From NORP309 sp964352735 (GTDB lineage Bacteria; Pseudomonadota; Gammaproteobacteria; Xanthomonadales; Marinicellaceae): DNA of 64,000 nucleotides. The stretch lies in contig CAYGTC010000007.1 of the NCBI GenBank assembly GCA_964352735.1, positions 55,587 to 119,586 on the forward strand, in the 5' to 3' direction. The position numbers were made by a program, and so were the translations under genes. Shown one piece after another: positions 27,598 to 37,614 of the stretch. Position 1 is the first letter of the stretch. Every line of letters starts with the position of its first letter. The notes under the pieces are model-generated. The model searched no databases. It worked only from the letters and a program-made list of their open reading frames with translations, and had not been told where the DNA came from.

Positions 27598-28278
27598 ATG
27601 ATAGAAAACCCCAAACAATTCCCAGAAAAAGATTTTTTTATTGAAGGACCCAGCGGTAAACTGGAGTGCTTATCTGGCTTTCCTAGTAAAGCAGAAGATG
27701 ACAGATTAACAGTTGGGATCATATGTCACCCTCATCCGCTTTTTGGCGGTACCATGCATAACAAAGTCACTCATATGATTGAAAAAGCATTCAAAGAGCT
27801 TAATCTGCATACGGTCCGTTTTAATTTTAGAGGGGTTGGCGAATCAGAGGGCGAATTTGATAACGGTATCGGCGAAACCGATGACCTGATCGCCATTTAC
27901 AAATGGGTAAAACAAGTATTACCTGAACACAAAATATGGTTGGCGGGTTTCTCATTTGGCTCCTATGCGGCGCTGAGGGCATGTGAAGAAATTCAACCCG
28001 AACAATTTTTAACTGTGGCTCCACCAGTTGAAAGGTACGACTACACCGATGTGGTTGCACCAGAATGTCCATGGCTTGTCATTCAAGGCGAAGATGATGA
28101 TGTTGTCACACCAAAAGCCGTTTATGATTATGTCAACAGTATGGATCCTCGACCCCAATTGGTCACATTTAAAGCGGGTCACTTTTTTCATCGTCGCTTA
28201 ATAGACCTCAAAGGGGCAATTAAAAACGGTATACTGCGACAATTACCACAACAAACAGATGACAAAGAAGAGTCGTAA
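27598..28278 (+). CDS. Alpha/beta hydrolase (COG2945-like)
   Basis: Cytoplasmic alpha/beta-hydrolase-fold protein of 226 residues from ATG 27598; a TTG 6 nt upstream is also in frame. It has the oxyanion/GG region HPHPLFGGTMHNKV, FNFRGVGESEGEFD, the nucleophile elbow GFSFGS, an Asp in QGEDDDVVTP and the His in GHFFHRRL. These match the COG2945 group of small hydrolases, whose substrates are unknown. zapE follows after 11 nt, suggesting one transcript. Confidence 0.8.
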   Translation: MIENPKQFPEKDFFIEGPSGKLECLSGFPSKAEDDRLTVGIICHPHPLFGGTMHNKVTHMIEKAFKELNLHTVRFNFRGVGESEGEFDNGIGETDDLIAIYKWVKQVLPEHKIWLAGFSFGSYAALRACEEIQPEQFLTVAPPVERYDYTDVVAPECPWLVIQGEDDDVVTPKAVYDYVNSMDPRPQLVTFKAGHFFHRRLIDLKGAIKNGILRQLPQQTDDKEES

Positions 28279-28289
28279 AAACGACATTT

Positions 28290-29339
28290 ATGAATCCACT
28301 AGCCATTTATCAACAAAAACTCGATGAAGGTCAAATCAAGGAAGATACCTTGCAAAATGAAGTGGTATTGGCATTTGACAGCCTTTACCAACAATTAAAA
28401 GCACCTAAAGTACCATGGTATTTGAGGCCATTTACCAGTACAGATCAAAGCCCAAATGGCATCTATATTTATGGTTCTGTCGGTCGTGGAAAAACCTTCT
28501 TGATGGATTTATTTGTATCCACAATACCTGAGAGAATAGTCAAAAGACAACACTTTCATGCATTTATGTTATGGTTACATAAACAATTACACAGTATCAA
28601 AAATCAACAAAATCCAGTTGATATCATCATCAAAAGACTGTCATCAGAAATCAAGGTATTGTGTTTAGATGAGTTTTTAGTGCATGACATCACTGATGCC
28701 ATGATTTTGGCAAGCCTGTTACAAACTATGGAAAAGTATCACATCAAACTGGTCACCACATCAAACATAAACCCTATTGACCTTTATCATGGAGGCTTAC
28801 AAAGAAAGAAATTCCTTCCTGCCATCGATTGGATACAACAAAATATGTCAGTCCTTAAACTCGATGGTATGTACGATTACAGGACAAAACAAAAAAACCA
28901 AGAAAAAAAGTGGCTCCACCCGATCTCAAATCATCAACAACAACATTTTGAGCAGACCTTCAACCATTTGGTTGCCAATAACAGGCTCTATATTTCTCCA
29001 ATCAGCATCAATAAACGTTCTATGAATGTCATCAAAAGGAGTGACCATCATGTTATGTTTGAATTTGAAACCCTGTGCAAACAACCCAGAAGTGCCAGTG
29101 ATTACATAGCTCTGTGTGAACAGTACGATTCTATCAGCTTGGTCATCAGTAATCCGATAGAAGATGATGATCGCAATACTGCTAAACGTTTCATTACTTT
29201 AATTGATGTCATGTATGATACACAAACCACTTTATATGTACTTTCACAGGTAGATTTCATCGATATTTATACTGGACAAGACTTCTCATTTGAGATGCAA
29301 AGAACACATTCTAGATTGACTGAAATGCAATCTTATTAA
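28290..29339 (+). CDS. zapE: Cell division ATPase ZapE
   Basis: AFG1/ZapE-family AAA+ ATPase that associates with the Z ring under stress. In the 349-residue product the Walker A GSVGRGKT is at residues 62-69, Walker B is VLCLDEFLVHDI, and the family elements VPWYLRPF, TTSNINPIDLYHGGLQR and the C-terminal FEMQRTHSRLTEMQS are seen. It overlaps no neighbour. ftsEX lies 170 nt further on, so division genes cluster here too. Confidence 0.9.
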   Translation: MNPLAIYQQKLDEGQIKEDTLQNEVVLAFDSLYQQLKAPKVPWYLRPFTSTDQSPNGIYIYGSVGRGKTFLMDLFVSTIPERIVKRQHFHAFMLWLHKQLHSIKNQQNPVDIIIKRLSSEIKVLCLDEFLVHDITDAMILASLLQTMEKYHIKLVTTSNINPIDLYHGGLQRKKFLPAIDWIQQNMSVLKLDGMYDYRTKQKNQEKKWLHPISNHQQQHFEQTFNHLVANNRLYISPISINKRSMNVIKRSDHHVMFEFETLCKQPRSASDYIALCEQYDSISLVISNPIEDDDRNTAKRFITLIDVMYDTQTTLYVLSQVDFIDIYTGQDFSFEMQRTHSRLTEMQSY

Positions 29340-29512
29340 CCTGAATCCAGTCTATAATGGTGTCGGATTAATAATGTATTTTAACACTGACGCCATACCT
29401 AATTATCTACTGAATGTTTCAAGATTTACAAATTGACCTAGTTTGATGAAATATTCAGACTAGTATAAATTATCATATAAAATTTGATCGCTTTTGGTTT
29501 ATACTATGCCGC

Positions 29513-30199
29513 ATGATTAAGTTTAACAGAGTTTCAAAAAGTTACGGCAAAGACAACAAAGCTTTAAAAGACATAAGTTTTGAAGTTGAAGCCGGTGAAA
29601 TGTTATTCTTAACAGGCCACTCTGGTGCTGGCAAAACCACCATTTTAAAATTGTTGATGTTGATGCAAAATGTCAGTTATGGACGAATCACAGTTAACCG
29701 ACAAGACATCTCAACACTAAGCAGTAGAAAGATACCTGCCTATCGACGTAATATTGGCATGATATTTCAGGATCACCGACTGCTTGAAAATAAAACTGTA
29801 TTGGATAACATTGCATTGTCCTTACAACTCAGGGGGTATTCTGATAACTACAGTTTTAAGAGTGCTCTTGCTGCCTTAGCTCAAGTCGGCATCGCTGACA
29901 AAGCCCCATTTTATCCTCAAGAACTTTCAAGCGGCCAACAGCAAAGGGTCGGTATTGCCAGGGCGTTTGTTGCCAAGCCTGAGATCATACTTGCAGATGA
30001 ACCAACAGGAAACCTTGATCCTGACTTGTCACTCGATTTGATGAAAATATTTGAAAAGTTAAACAAACAAGGCATGACCATTATCATTGCCTCGCATGAC
30101 CTGTTTCTTATCAAAAGATTACAAAAAAGGGTTTTAGTGATGGATAAAGGTGAGCTCATTGACGACTTCAGTCCTCAAAATGACATGTATAGCCCATGA
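29513..30199 (+). CDS. ftsE: Cell division ATP-binding protein FtsE
   Basis: ABC-type ATPase that with FtsX controls septal peptidoglycan hydrolases. In the 228-residue product the Walker A GHSGAGKT is at residues 35-42, Q-loop FQDHRLLENKTV, ABC signature LSSGQQQRVGIARA and Walker B IILADEPTGNLD. The signature reads LSSGQ instead of the more common LSGGE/Q. ftsX overlaps by 4 nt. Confidence 0.94.
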   Translation: MIKFNRVSKSYGKDNKALKDISFEVEAGEMLFLTGHSGAGKTTILKLLMLMQNVSYGRITVNRQDISTLSSRKIPAYRRNIGMIFQDHRLLENKTVLDNIALSLQLRGYSDNYSFKSALAALAQVGIADKAPFYPQELSSGQQQRVGIARAFVAKPEIILADEPTGNLDPDLSLDLMKIFEKLNKQGMTIIIASHDLFLIKRLQKRVLVMDKGELIDDFSPQNDMYSP

Positions 30200-31140
30200 T
30201 CAAAAGTGCAAAAAAACCACACCTGATTTCACGATACATCAGAGGACATAAAAGGGCGTTTTATGAAGGAGTCGTTATGCCATGGAAGCATCCCGTAAAA
30301 ACCATGGTTACCATTCTAACACTGGCAATTTGTTTTTATATTCCATTATTGTTGTGGACTTTATGGCTTAATTATGAGGAGTTGAAACAAAACTGGCAAA
30401 GCCAAGGCAGTATTGCGGTATTCATTTCACCACAAACTGATGCTCAAAAAACCAAGGCTTTATTAGCAGAAATTGAAAATTTCACCATCGTTTCTTCAAC
30501 AAAACTTCAAGACGCAGAAGTCATCAAATCACAGTTGGCAAATGATGAACAACTCTCACAAATCATCGATATTATAACGGCACAAGATTTACCCAAACAA
30601 GTTTCACTCAACATCACTACAGAAGCCAGCCCTGAACAAATGCAAGAATTACTCAATGCATTGGATAACAATCCTCAAGTTGAATACATCAGTTATGACA
30701 GGGAGTGGCTCAGTCAAATTCAGGCCTTAACACACACGTTATTACAAATGGCACGCGTCAGTGCTGTGATTTTCATTCTGATTATTATGGTCATATTAGC
30801 CAACATCATCACCAATGAGATCACAGATCATAAAAACGAATTGAGGTTATTGGAGCTTATTGGTGCAAGTTGGGCACAAGTGCGTCGGAGTTTTCTTTAT
30901 ATGGGAACTTTATTGGGCGTTTATGCAGCCACCATATCTGTACTCTTTATATCATTGAGTTTCTGGTGGCTAAAAGATTCCATCAGTTCAGTACTGGAAA
31001 ATTTTGGTATGAACATTCAATTGCACGGTTTGAATTACTTACAAATGTTGATTGTGATTGGGATATCTTTGCTGGTTACGTGGTTAGCTACCCGTTTATC
31101 GCTATCGAAACCAGTATTGTATCAATTATCCGATTCCTAA
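30196..31140 (+). CDS. ftsX: Cell division protein FtsX
   Basis: Membrane partner of FtsE, 314 residues. Four hydrophobic segments are seen, one at about residues 37-57 and three in the C-terminal half, with a periplasmic domain between the first and second containing the coiled-coil-like LLAEIENFTIVSSTKLQDAEV. The ELRLLELIGASWAQVRRSF stretch is the conserved FtsX cytoplasmic loop. It overlaps ftsE by 4 nt and converges with yceF. Confidence 0.93.
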   Translation: MIKSAKKPHLISRYIRGHKRAFYEGVVMPWKHPVKTMVTILTLAICFYIPLLLWTLWLNYEELKQNWQSQGSIAVFISPQTDAQKTKALLAEIENFTIVSSTKLQDAEVIKSQLANDEQLSQIIDIITAQDLPKQVSLNITTEASPEQMQELLNALDNNPQVEYISYDREWLSQIQALTHTLLQMARVSAVIFILIIMVILANIITNEITDHKNELRLLELIGASWAQVRRSFLYMGTLLGVYAATISVLFISLSFWWLKDSISSVLENFGMNIQLHGLNYLQMLIVIGISLLVTWLATRLSLSKPVLYQLSDS

Positions 31141-31191
31141 AAAGACATCTACATTTTTAAAAAGCCACTCATAGGTTATTGAAAATACGAT

Positions 31192-31764
31192 TCATATGAC
31201 CAAACCATTTTTCCTCAACATGCGACACAGTTCAATGAGAGGCAAACCAACCAAAGCAGTTGGATCCTGATTAATGACTTTCTCAAATAAACAGACGCCC
31301 AAGGACTCAACTTTAAAACTACCCGCACAATCATAAGGCTTTTCCTTGTCTAAATAACGCAAAATTTCTGCCTCTGATAACTGCCTAAAAACCACAGAAG
31401 TTTCATCACAATGGGAAAGCGTCGTACCATTGATGGCATTGTAAACCACCAACGCAGTATTAAATATAACTGTTTGGCCCGATGCCTTCATCAGTTGTTC
31501 ATAGGCTTTTTCATGGTCATGAGGTTTACCCAATACTTCAGAATTTACGCTACACAACTGATCGCTGGCAATTATCAAGGACTCAGAGTATTGCTTGACT
31601 ACAGCCTGCGCTTTACGCAATGCAATGGCTTGCACATTATCTTTAAGCGATAAATGGGCTTGTAATTTCTCATCGATATCTGGCGAGCAACACTGAAATT
31701 TTACACCCAGCCTTTCAAGCAGAGCTTTTCGATATATTGAAGATGATGCCAATACCACTTGCAT
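31192..31764 (-). CDS. yceF: Maf-like 7-methyl-GTP pyrophosphatase YceF
   Basis: Nucleotide pyrophosphatase of the Maf/HAM1-like fold, 190 residues. ASSSIYRKALLERLG, the catalytic-site SDQLCSV, GKPHDHEKA, CAGSFKVESLG and DPTALVGLPLIEL match the YceF (m7GTP) subfamily rather than the dTTP or UTP Maf proteins. Its ATG overlaps the mrcA stop by one base, so it is probably translated from the mrcA mRNA. Confidence 0.92.
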   Translation of the reverse strand: MQVVLASSSIYRKALLERLGVKFQCCSPDIDEKLQAHLSLKDNVQAIALRKAQAVVKQYSESLIIASDQLCSVNSEVLGKPHDHEKAYEQLMKASGQTVIFNTALVVYNAINGTTLSHCDETSVVFRQLSEAEILRYLDKEKPYDCAGSFKVESLGVCLFEKVINQDPTALVGLPLIELCRMLRKNGLVI

Positions 31765-34259
31765 CAGAATAAATCATCGCCTGATTCATTAAACAAATCA
31801 GTGCCTTCTGCACTCCCTGATTTTTCTTCTTCTGGTAATTGATTCACCAAAAAATACTCTTTAATGCTATCAGTACTATTATTAAGCACTAATTTACCTG
31901 TTTTACGATTCACATTTGCAGCAACCAATCCCGGCGGTATAGGTCGTGTGAATTGAGGCTCGTTTTCCAAGGCCACTTTCATAAAGTCAATCCATATCGG
32001 TAGTGCCGCTTTACCACCAGTTTCACCACGACCCATGCCCTCTGGAGAATCAAACCCTACCCAAGCATGCGTCACATTATTGCGTTGAAAGCCATTAAAC
32101 CACGCGTCAATTTGTTCATTGGTAGTACCTGTTTTACCAGCAAGATCTCGCCTATTCAATGTTTGAGCTTTGCGTCCTGTCCCTCGTTTCACCACATCTT
32201 GCATAAATGATTCAATAATGTATTGATTTGCCGCACTGATGATTCTGGGAGGATAAACCATAGACTCTTGAGATGGATATTGTTGTTCATCGTTTGTTGA
32301 TCCATCAATGACTTGTTCATTCTCGTCATTTTCTGCGATGAGGTTATCGATTTGTTGTTGTTGAATTTTTCCTTCACACTCATCACACAAAACCACTTGG
32401 GGTTGTTGAAACAATACCTCGCCATCTTGATTAGAAATTGACTCAATTAAATATGGTTCAATCAAATAACCGCCATTGGCAAATACCGAAAAGGCTCTGG
32501 ACATATCCAATGGAGTGACATCAGGGCTACCCAATGCAATAGATAAATCCTTAGGTACATCAGCAGGATTGAAGCCAAATTTCAACATATGATCACGACC
32601 TCTATTGATGCCAATGCGATCTAAAACCCTAATTGAAACAAGGTTTCTGGAATGAACTATACCTTCTCTGAGTCGAGTTGGGCCAAAAAATTTCTCACTG
32701 TAGTTTTGCGGTCTCCAGGCCTTCTCTAGCTTGGCATCATCAAACACGATTGGCGCATCATTGATCAATGTAGATGCTGTTAATCCGGCATCAATAGCTC
32801 CAGAATATAATATTGGCTTAAAGCCTGATCCAGGTTGTCTTTTGGCTTGAGTCACACGATTGTATTTACTCAAATTAAAATCAAATCCGCCAATAAGAGC
32901 ATTGATACCACCACTGTTGGGGTTCAAAGAAATCAAAGCCCCCTGAACACGAGGAATTTGAGCCAAAACAAACTCACCCACCATATCTCTTTTGACCATA
33001 ATCACATCGCCAACCTTACCAATTTCAGACATGACAGTTGGTTTTTTTCCTATTCTTTCATTGTCAATATATGGGGCAGCCCATTTCGAAGTTTCAAAAC
33101 TGATCACCACATCTTGCCCATCAATGAGTCTTACAATCATTGATTCATCTTCAACATAAGTCACCAATGCCACTTGAAAACCAGCGGTGGTAGGGGTACT
33201 TTTGATGCTTTCTATGATTTCATTAATTTTCTCTTCAGTGAAAGCCAATTGACCATTTTCATCTGTAGTTTCAACATCAATGTGCTTGATTGGCCCTCGA
33301 TAACCATGCCGCTTATCATAGGCTTGCAAACCATTTTGCACAGCCATTTCGGCACTCTGTTGAAAACGAGAATCAACTGTTATGGTTACCACATAACCAT
33401 CAGAATAAGCATTATCACCATACAATTCCAACATTTTTGCACGAACCATTTCAGCAATCCATGGCGCATTTAATTCAATGGCCGGTTCATGAATACGGGC
33501 GTTGTCTTTTTCATTGATGGCTTGATCATATTCTTGCTCAGTGATGTAATCCAACTCACGCATTCTTCTTAAAATATAATCTCGTCGCAACAATGCTCGC
33601 TCAGGGCTGGTGATTGGATTAATACGTGAAGGTGCTTTAGGCGGCGCAGCTAACATAGCACTTTCAGCCAATGTTAACTCATCTAGAGTTTTTCCATAAT
33701 ACATATCCGCAGCAGCAACGATGCCATAAGAACGATGCCCCAAGAAATTTTTATTTAAATATAACTCTAGAATTTCATCCTTACTGATGGTTTGTTCAAG
33801 TTTGATTGCCAAGAATATTTCTTTCAGCTTTCTGGTGTATGTCTGTTCTAATGACAAGAAAACATTACGTGTTAGCTGCATGGTAATGGTTGAACCACCA
33901 GATTTTTTTCGGCCAGTGGTGATCACTTCCCACACCGCACGAAACAAACCCTTAGGATCAATACCATAATGACTATAAAAGTTGGCATCCTCGCCAGCAA
34001 TATAAGCATTAATCAAATTTTTGGGTACATCTTTAATGGGCGCAGGAGAACGTCTTTTTGAGCCAAAAACACGAATTAATTTACCATCTTTTGAGTAAAC
34101 CCTCAGTGGTACTTGTAGTTTGTATTGCCTGATAGACTCTACAGAGGGCAAATCTTTTTCCATAATTTTGTAGGTAACAAATAGTGTAGCTACACCCAAT
34201 ACGAAAAAAAACAGACCAACTTTAGTGAAAAACCACAGGATTTTAAACAGTTTTTTCAT
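31764..34259 (-). CDS. mrcA: Penicillin-binding protein 1A
   Basis: Bifunctional class A PBP, 831 residues. An N-terminal membrane anchor (about residues 12-31) is followed by a GT51 glycosyltransferase with catalytic E90 in GEDANFYSHYG and KSGGSTITMQLTRN. An OB-like insertion follows, as in Gram-negative PBP1A, then a transpeptidase domain with S478-x-x-K481 (RQPGSGFKP), SRN in VHSRNLVSIR and GKTGTTNE. The acidic, Gln-rich segment near residues 630-665 and the acidic C-terminus look disordered. yceF follows directly. Confidence 0.95.
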   Translation of the reverse strand: MKKLFKILWFFTKVGLFFFVLGVATLFVTYKIMEKDLPSVESIRQYKLQVPLRVYSKDGKLIRVFGSKRRSPAPIKDVPKNLINAYIAGEDANFYSHYGIDPKGLFRAVWEVITTGRKKSGGSTITMQLTRNVFLSLEQTYTRKLKEIFLAIKLEQTISKDEILELYLNKNFLGHRSYGIVAAADMYYGKTLDELTLAESAMLAAPPKAPSRINPITSPERALLRRDYILRRMRELDYITEQEYDQAINEKDNARIHEPAIELNAPWIAEMVRAKMLELYGDNAYSDGYVVTITVDSRFQQSAEMAVQNGLQAYDKRHGYRGPIKHIDVETTDENGQLAFTEEKINEIIESIKSTPTTAGFQVALVTYVEDESMIVRLIDGQDVVISFETSKWAAPYIDNERIGKKPTVMSEIGKVGDVIMVKRDMVGEFVLAQIPRVQGALISLNPNSGGINALIGGFDFNLSKYNRVTQAKRQPGSGFKPILYSGAIDAGLTASTLINDAPIVFDDAKLEKAWRPQNYSEKFFGPTRLREGIVHSRNLVSIRVLDRIGINRGRDHMLKFGFNPADVPKDLSIALGSPDVTPLDMSRAFSVFANGGYLIEPYLIESISNQDGEVLFQQPQVVLCDECEGKIQQQQIDNLIAENDENEQVIDGSTNDEQQYPSQESMVYPPRIISAANQYIIESFMQDVVKRGTGRKAQTLNRRDLAGKTGTTNEQIDAWFNGFQRNNVTHAWVGFDSPEGMGRGETGGKAALPIWIDFMKVALENEPQFTRPIPPGLVAANVNRKTGKLVLNNSTDSIKEYFLVNQLPEEEKSGSAEGTDLFNESGDDLF

Positions 34260-34418
34260 AAAAAAACATCATAACTGAAATTGAAGAATTCATTGTATAA
34301 AAAATAACGAAGCAAGGGTGGCATTATCACAAAGTTTTACATTTATTTGCTTCAATTCTCATGTTTTGAGAATCGACTCCAATAGACTGGCGTCAATCCA
34401 TCAATAAAGTACTCAAAT

Positions 34419-34673
34419 ATGAATGCACAAAAAGTCCTTACGCGTCTTACCTTCACCATTATTTTTATGGCGGTCATGTTACTGCCAATAACATTGAGTC
34501 TAACAGTATTTTTAAGTTCAACTCTTGTGGCTTTAATATACCACTTTTTACAAAACCACCCCATAAATTATCATTACTGGCTGAGCTTTATTTCTCAACT
34601 TTTGGCTCTAATACTCATTGCCACAAGTTTTATACTGATGCTAACCATTGGCTTTAACTGGCTTAATCAGTAG
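34419..34673 (+). CDS. Small hydrophobic membrane protein
   Basis: Hypothetical 84-residue protein with two to three hydrophobic segments separated by the polar stretch QNHPINYHYW. No family is recognised. Its 3' end overlaps the convergent metallophosphoesterase gene by 11 nt. There is no clear Shine-Dalgarno, so it may not be real. The membrane-like composition, and a start site in the region divergent from mrcA, argue for keeping it. Confidence 0.4.
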   Translation: MNAQKVLTRLTFTIIFMAVMLLPITLSLTVFLSSTLVALIYHFLQNHPINYHYWLSFISQLLALILIATSFILMLTIGFNWLNQ

Positions 34674-36144
34674 ATTTCTTACACAGCACTTTGTTTTGTG
34701 AATCGCAAACAAAAAGTGGTGACTGCGACAATTGTGGATTGACTAACTCACCATGCCAATCCTTACCATCTAACGTGATGTTCATGTAACCAAACTGCTT
34801 AGCACCCATCACAATGGCTTTTTTGCCATTAATTTTCATGGCCGTAGTTTTCTTCGGATGCATGCCAGACAATTTAACGCCACTGTTACCAATGACCAAT
34901 TGATCAGGATGTCTTTTAGAACTAAAATCAACCACTTGAAATCTGTGCATATGTCCAGAAACAACCAAATCCACAGACGCATCTAATGGCATAACATCAA
35001 TTGCATTTTGCATGGTTTGATTGACGAAACAGTATTTTTTAGAACCGTTACCACAGCTACCACCCGCATCCAACTCATCAACACCCCACATCGGTCTGTG
35101 CATTTGTAACCAGGTTTGATTCTTATTACCAGCAGCATCAATCAAACCTTGAACCATAGCATATTGATTGATATAAGCATCACCATTTAATAAACCATAA
35201 TCACAAGCGTTTGCGGAATCTACCACGGCAACATTCAGATTTTTAAAATCCAGTAAAAAAGGTTGACTTAAAATCTGAGGACTCGTGTTTTCTGCTTGTG
35301 GACAACTCAATTGTTGTTGGTATTGGCCCAATAAAGAAGAATTTACATCCAGAAAATAAAACCACCCCTGCCCAGCTCTAGAGCACAATTCATGATTGCC
35401 TCTGGCAAAAACCCATGGCGCAATCGAATTTAATGGCGCAGCTGCACTAAAGAAATCTGTTTGCCAATGTTGCCACATATCTGGGGATTGGCTTCCGACT
35501 GAGTTTTGACCGTAATAGCCACTTGGAATTTGACACAAACCCTGAGTGGTATTATCACCAGCATCATAGACTTGAACATCGCCAATACCATTGATGCTGA
35601 TATTGCCTGGTGTACCACTGTAGTTATAATCACCCATATGTAAAATCACATCTGGTTTTAATGGTGATTGCGCCGCATCAGCAGCCAACGATGGAAAAGC
35701 CCAATCACTAGAAGATAACTGACAATCTTGATGAGACGACTTACAACCCGTATCACCAAAAATACTGACATGATTGACAGTATCACTCACTGCCGGTAGT
35801 GAAAATGCACTATTTGATACTTGCATAGATCTTCCAAAAGGATATATTGCCTCACAAACAGTCACTGGAAAATTTGCTGGATTAGGATTAACCCTCAAAC
35901 TCATGTTGATAGGTGATACACTTGAATCTTGTGTTTTTAATTGAGGGCACGTTTGATTGACACCTGCCAATATGACTCTGGCCATAGGCATTACAGATAG
36001 ATCAGTAGACTGACCGAATAATACATAAGCAGCTTCTACTTTAGGGTTTTCATGGGCCAGCGCAGTGATATTGAAGCTAAAACACACTGTAATCAAAAAA
36101 GAGCCATTGAACATTGGCAGCAGGTATTTTTTCACGGTGGACAT
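34663..36144 (-). CDS. Secreted metallophosphoesterase
   Basis: Calcineurin-like phosphoesterase of 493 residues with an N-terminal signal peptide (about residues 1-30, ending ITALA). The metal-binding blocks are in order: FGDTGC, HMGDYNYSG, ARGNHELC, MHRPMWG and SGHMHRFQ. Several paired Cys, such as CKSSHQDC, suggest disulfides and a periplasmic or extracellular place. The substrate is unknown. A recurrent near-palindromic motif lies about 100 nt upstream at 36243-36262. Confidence 0.85.
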   Translation of the reverse strand: MSTVKKYLLPMFNGSFLITVCFSFNITALAHENPKVEAAYVLFGQSTDLSVMPMARVILAGVNQTCPQLKTQDSSVSPINMSLRVNPNPANFPVTVCEAIYPFGRSMQVSNSAFSLPAVSDTVNHVSIFGDTGCKSSHQDCQLSSSDWAFPSLAADAAQSPLKPDVILHMGDYNYSGTPGNISINGIGDVQVYDAGDNTTQGLCQIPSGYYGQNSVGSQSPDMWQHWQTDFFSAAAPLNSIAPWVFARGNHELCSRAGQGWFYFLDVNSSLLGQYQQQLSCPQAENTSPQILSQPFLLDFKNLNVAVVDSANACDYGLLNGDAYINQYAMVQGLIDAAGNKNQTWLQMHRPMWGVDELDAGGSCGNGSKKYCFVNQTMQNAIDVMPLDASVDLVVSGHMHRFQVVDFSSKRHPDQLVIGNSGVKLSGMHPKKTTAMKINGKKAIVMGAKQFGYMNITLDGKDWHGELVNPQLSQSPLFVCDSQNKVLCKKSTD

Positions 36145-36242
36145 CTCTTGTAGTGGATTATTATCAATAATATGATAATAAATACGGTCTCATATGTCCA
36201 CAGTTAAATGAAGCTTAGCTATCCCTGATATTTCATAAAACC

Positions 36243-36262
36243 GGTAAAAAATCCATTTTATC
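36243..36262 (-). repeat. Recurrent near-palindrome, copy A
   Basis: A copy of a 20 bp motif, GGTAAAAAATCCATTTTATC, also found at 40632 and 51157. Conservation extends into the flank: ATTTCATMAAA on the left and a CYATRWAAAACA block on the right match copy B. It lies in the 160 bp gap upstream of the minus-strand metallophosphoesterase gene. It may be an operator or promoter element. Confidence 0.55.
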
Positions 36263-36304
36263 TATATAAAACAATGTTTTAGACATATTTATTCAAATGA
36301 CACT

Positions 36305-37606
36305 TCATTGAGGCAACGGGGCAATCAAATCAAGAATTTGTTGCTCTAACTCTTCTACCAATTCATCATAATGCGAGCCTGTTCCTGGCCCCGCAAAACC
36401 AGTATGAATATTTACTACTTTATGGTGGTGATCTAAGAATATTGAAGTTGGATAGGATTTTACTTCGTCAAGAAAACCCAATACTTTGGTTGCATCGGCT
36501 TTATCGTTGCTTCCAGCCAATAACAGTGGATAATGAATGTTATGGCGTTTTTGAAACGCTTTGATTTGGCGTTTATCACGTTCAGGCTCCTCAGTAAACT
36601 CAAAGGCTAATCCAACAATCTCAAGGCCTTTCTCGGCATATTTATCATAAAATTTCGCTAATACAGGTGCTTCATCATTACAATTGGGACACCAAGTACC
36701 GAATAAATTCACGATGACTGGTTTGCCATTAAACCGTTCATCTGTTAGACGTACCACTTGTCCGTTAACGTCTTCAAATGCAAATGATACACTATTATCC
36801 TCTGTAGTGACCTGATTCATCTCCCACGCTGAAGGCAAATATTCACTGGTGTCATCTGATAAACGACCGGTCCATGTAGCATGGTATGACTCTCTTGACC
36901 AAAAATGACCATCAGTCAGCTTATCCTGATCAATCTTTGCAGCAAATAGAAAGGCGTGCGCACCGTCAAAAGCGGACAGCTTCAAATTTTGCCCATTGAC
37001 ACTGCCGTCTAGAAAACGATAATCACCTGTAGGTGTTAAAAAAGTACCAGTAACTCTAGTGTTTGATTGTTGAAACTCTGCGATCGCAAGACTTTCACCA
37101 TCCTCATCAGCGAAGACCACTTCCCAACTGCCTGTGGCATTGACTGGGTAACTGTTGTTGTTTAATTCCTGCTCGAAACGATAGTCATACCCTCTGGATG
37201 CACTGAATGGTAATTGCGAAGTTTTGTCTTTACCAGAAGCCGTTTTACTCCACTGCCCATTCATATGTTGAGCATCATCAGTCAACTGTGCAGAAATTCT
37301 GGCATCAAACCATTCAAATTCAATAACCACATTGTATCCGTCAAACTTTACTGCTGAAGTGTCAACCCGTTCTTGGCCATTTAATATGTGCGCTGCTAAT
37401 TGGCCACCCTTTTGCTGTATCTCTATGCCAAATGGTAATTCACCACCTGGAGAATCCAAAACACCTCGCCATAAACCCGCAACCGAAAGCTTTTGTGGCT
37501 TTGCAGGCGGCTGATTGTTTAAAGCAGGCTTATCTGAAGACGATTGTTGAGAAAGGTCACAAGAAACCAAGGTGAAGATGAAAGCGATGAGAATGAGTCT
37601 TTTCAT
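36305..37606 (-). CDS. TlpA-type thioredoxin-fold lipoprotein
   Basis: Predicted lipoprotein of 433 residues: the signal peptide ends in LVSC at about residue 16. Residues about 40-260 form two related beta-rich repeats (GLWRGVLDSPGGELPF and GSWEVVFADEDGES) of unknown role. Residues about 270-425 are a TlpA/AhpC-TSA thioredoxin domain with the redox motif C306-P-N-C309 in FGTWCPNC and a cis-Pro region YPTSIF. It is likely a periplasmic thiol reductase. The DPP IV gene ends 8 nt upstream, so the two are probably one operon. Confidence 0.85.
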   Translation of the reverse strand: MKRLILIAFIFTLVSCDLSQQSSSDKPALNNQPPAKPQKLSVAGLWRGVLDSPGGELPFGIEIQQKGGQLAAHILNGQERVDTSAVKFDGYNVVIEFEWFDARISAQLTDDAQHMNGQWSKTASGKDKTSQLPFSASRGYDYRFEQELNNNSYPVNATGSWEVVFADEDGESLAIAEFQQSNTRVTGTFLTPTGDYRFLDGSVNGQNLKLSAFDGAHAFLFAAKIDQDKLTDGHFWSRESYHATWTGRLSDDTSEYLPSAWEMNQVTTEDNSVSFAFEDVNGQVVRLTDERFNGKPVIVNLFGTWCPNCNDEAPVLAKFYDKYAEKGLEIVGLAFEFTEEPERDKRQIKAFQKRHNIHYPLLLAGSNDKADATKVLGFLDEVKSYPTSIFLDHHHKVVNIHTGFAGPGTGSHYDELVEELEQQILDLIAPLPQ

Positions 37607-37614
37607 GAGTAATG

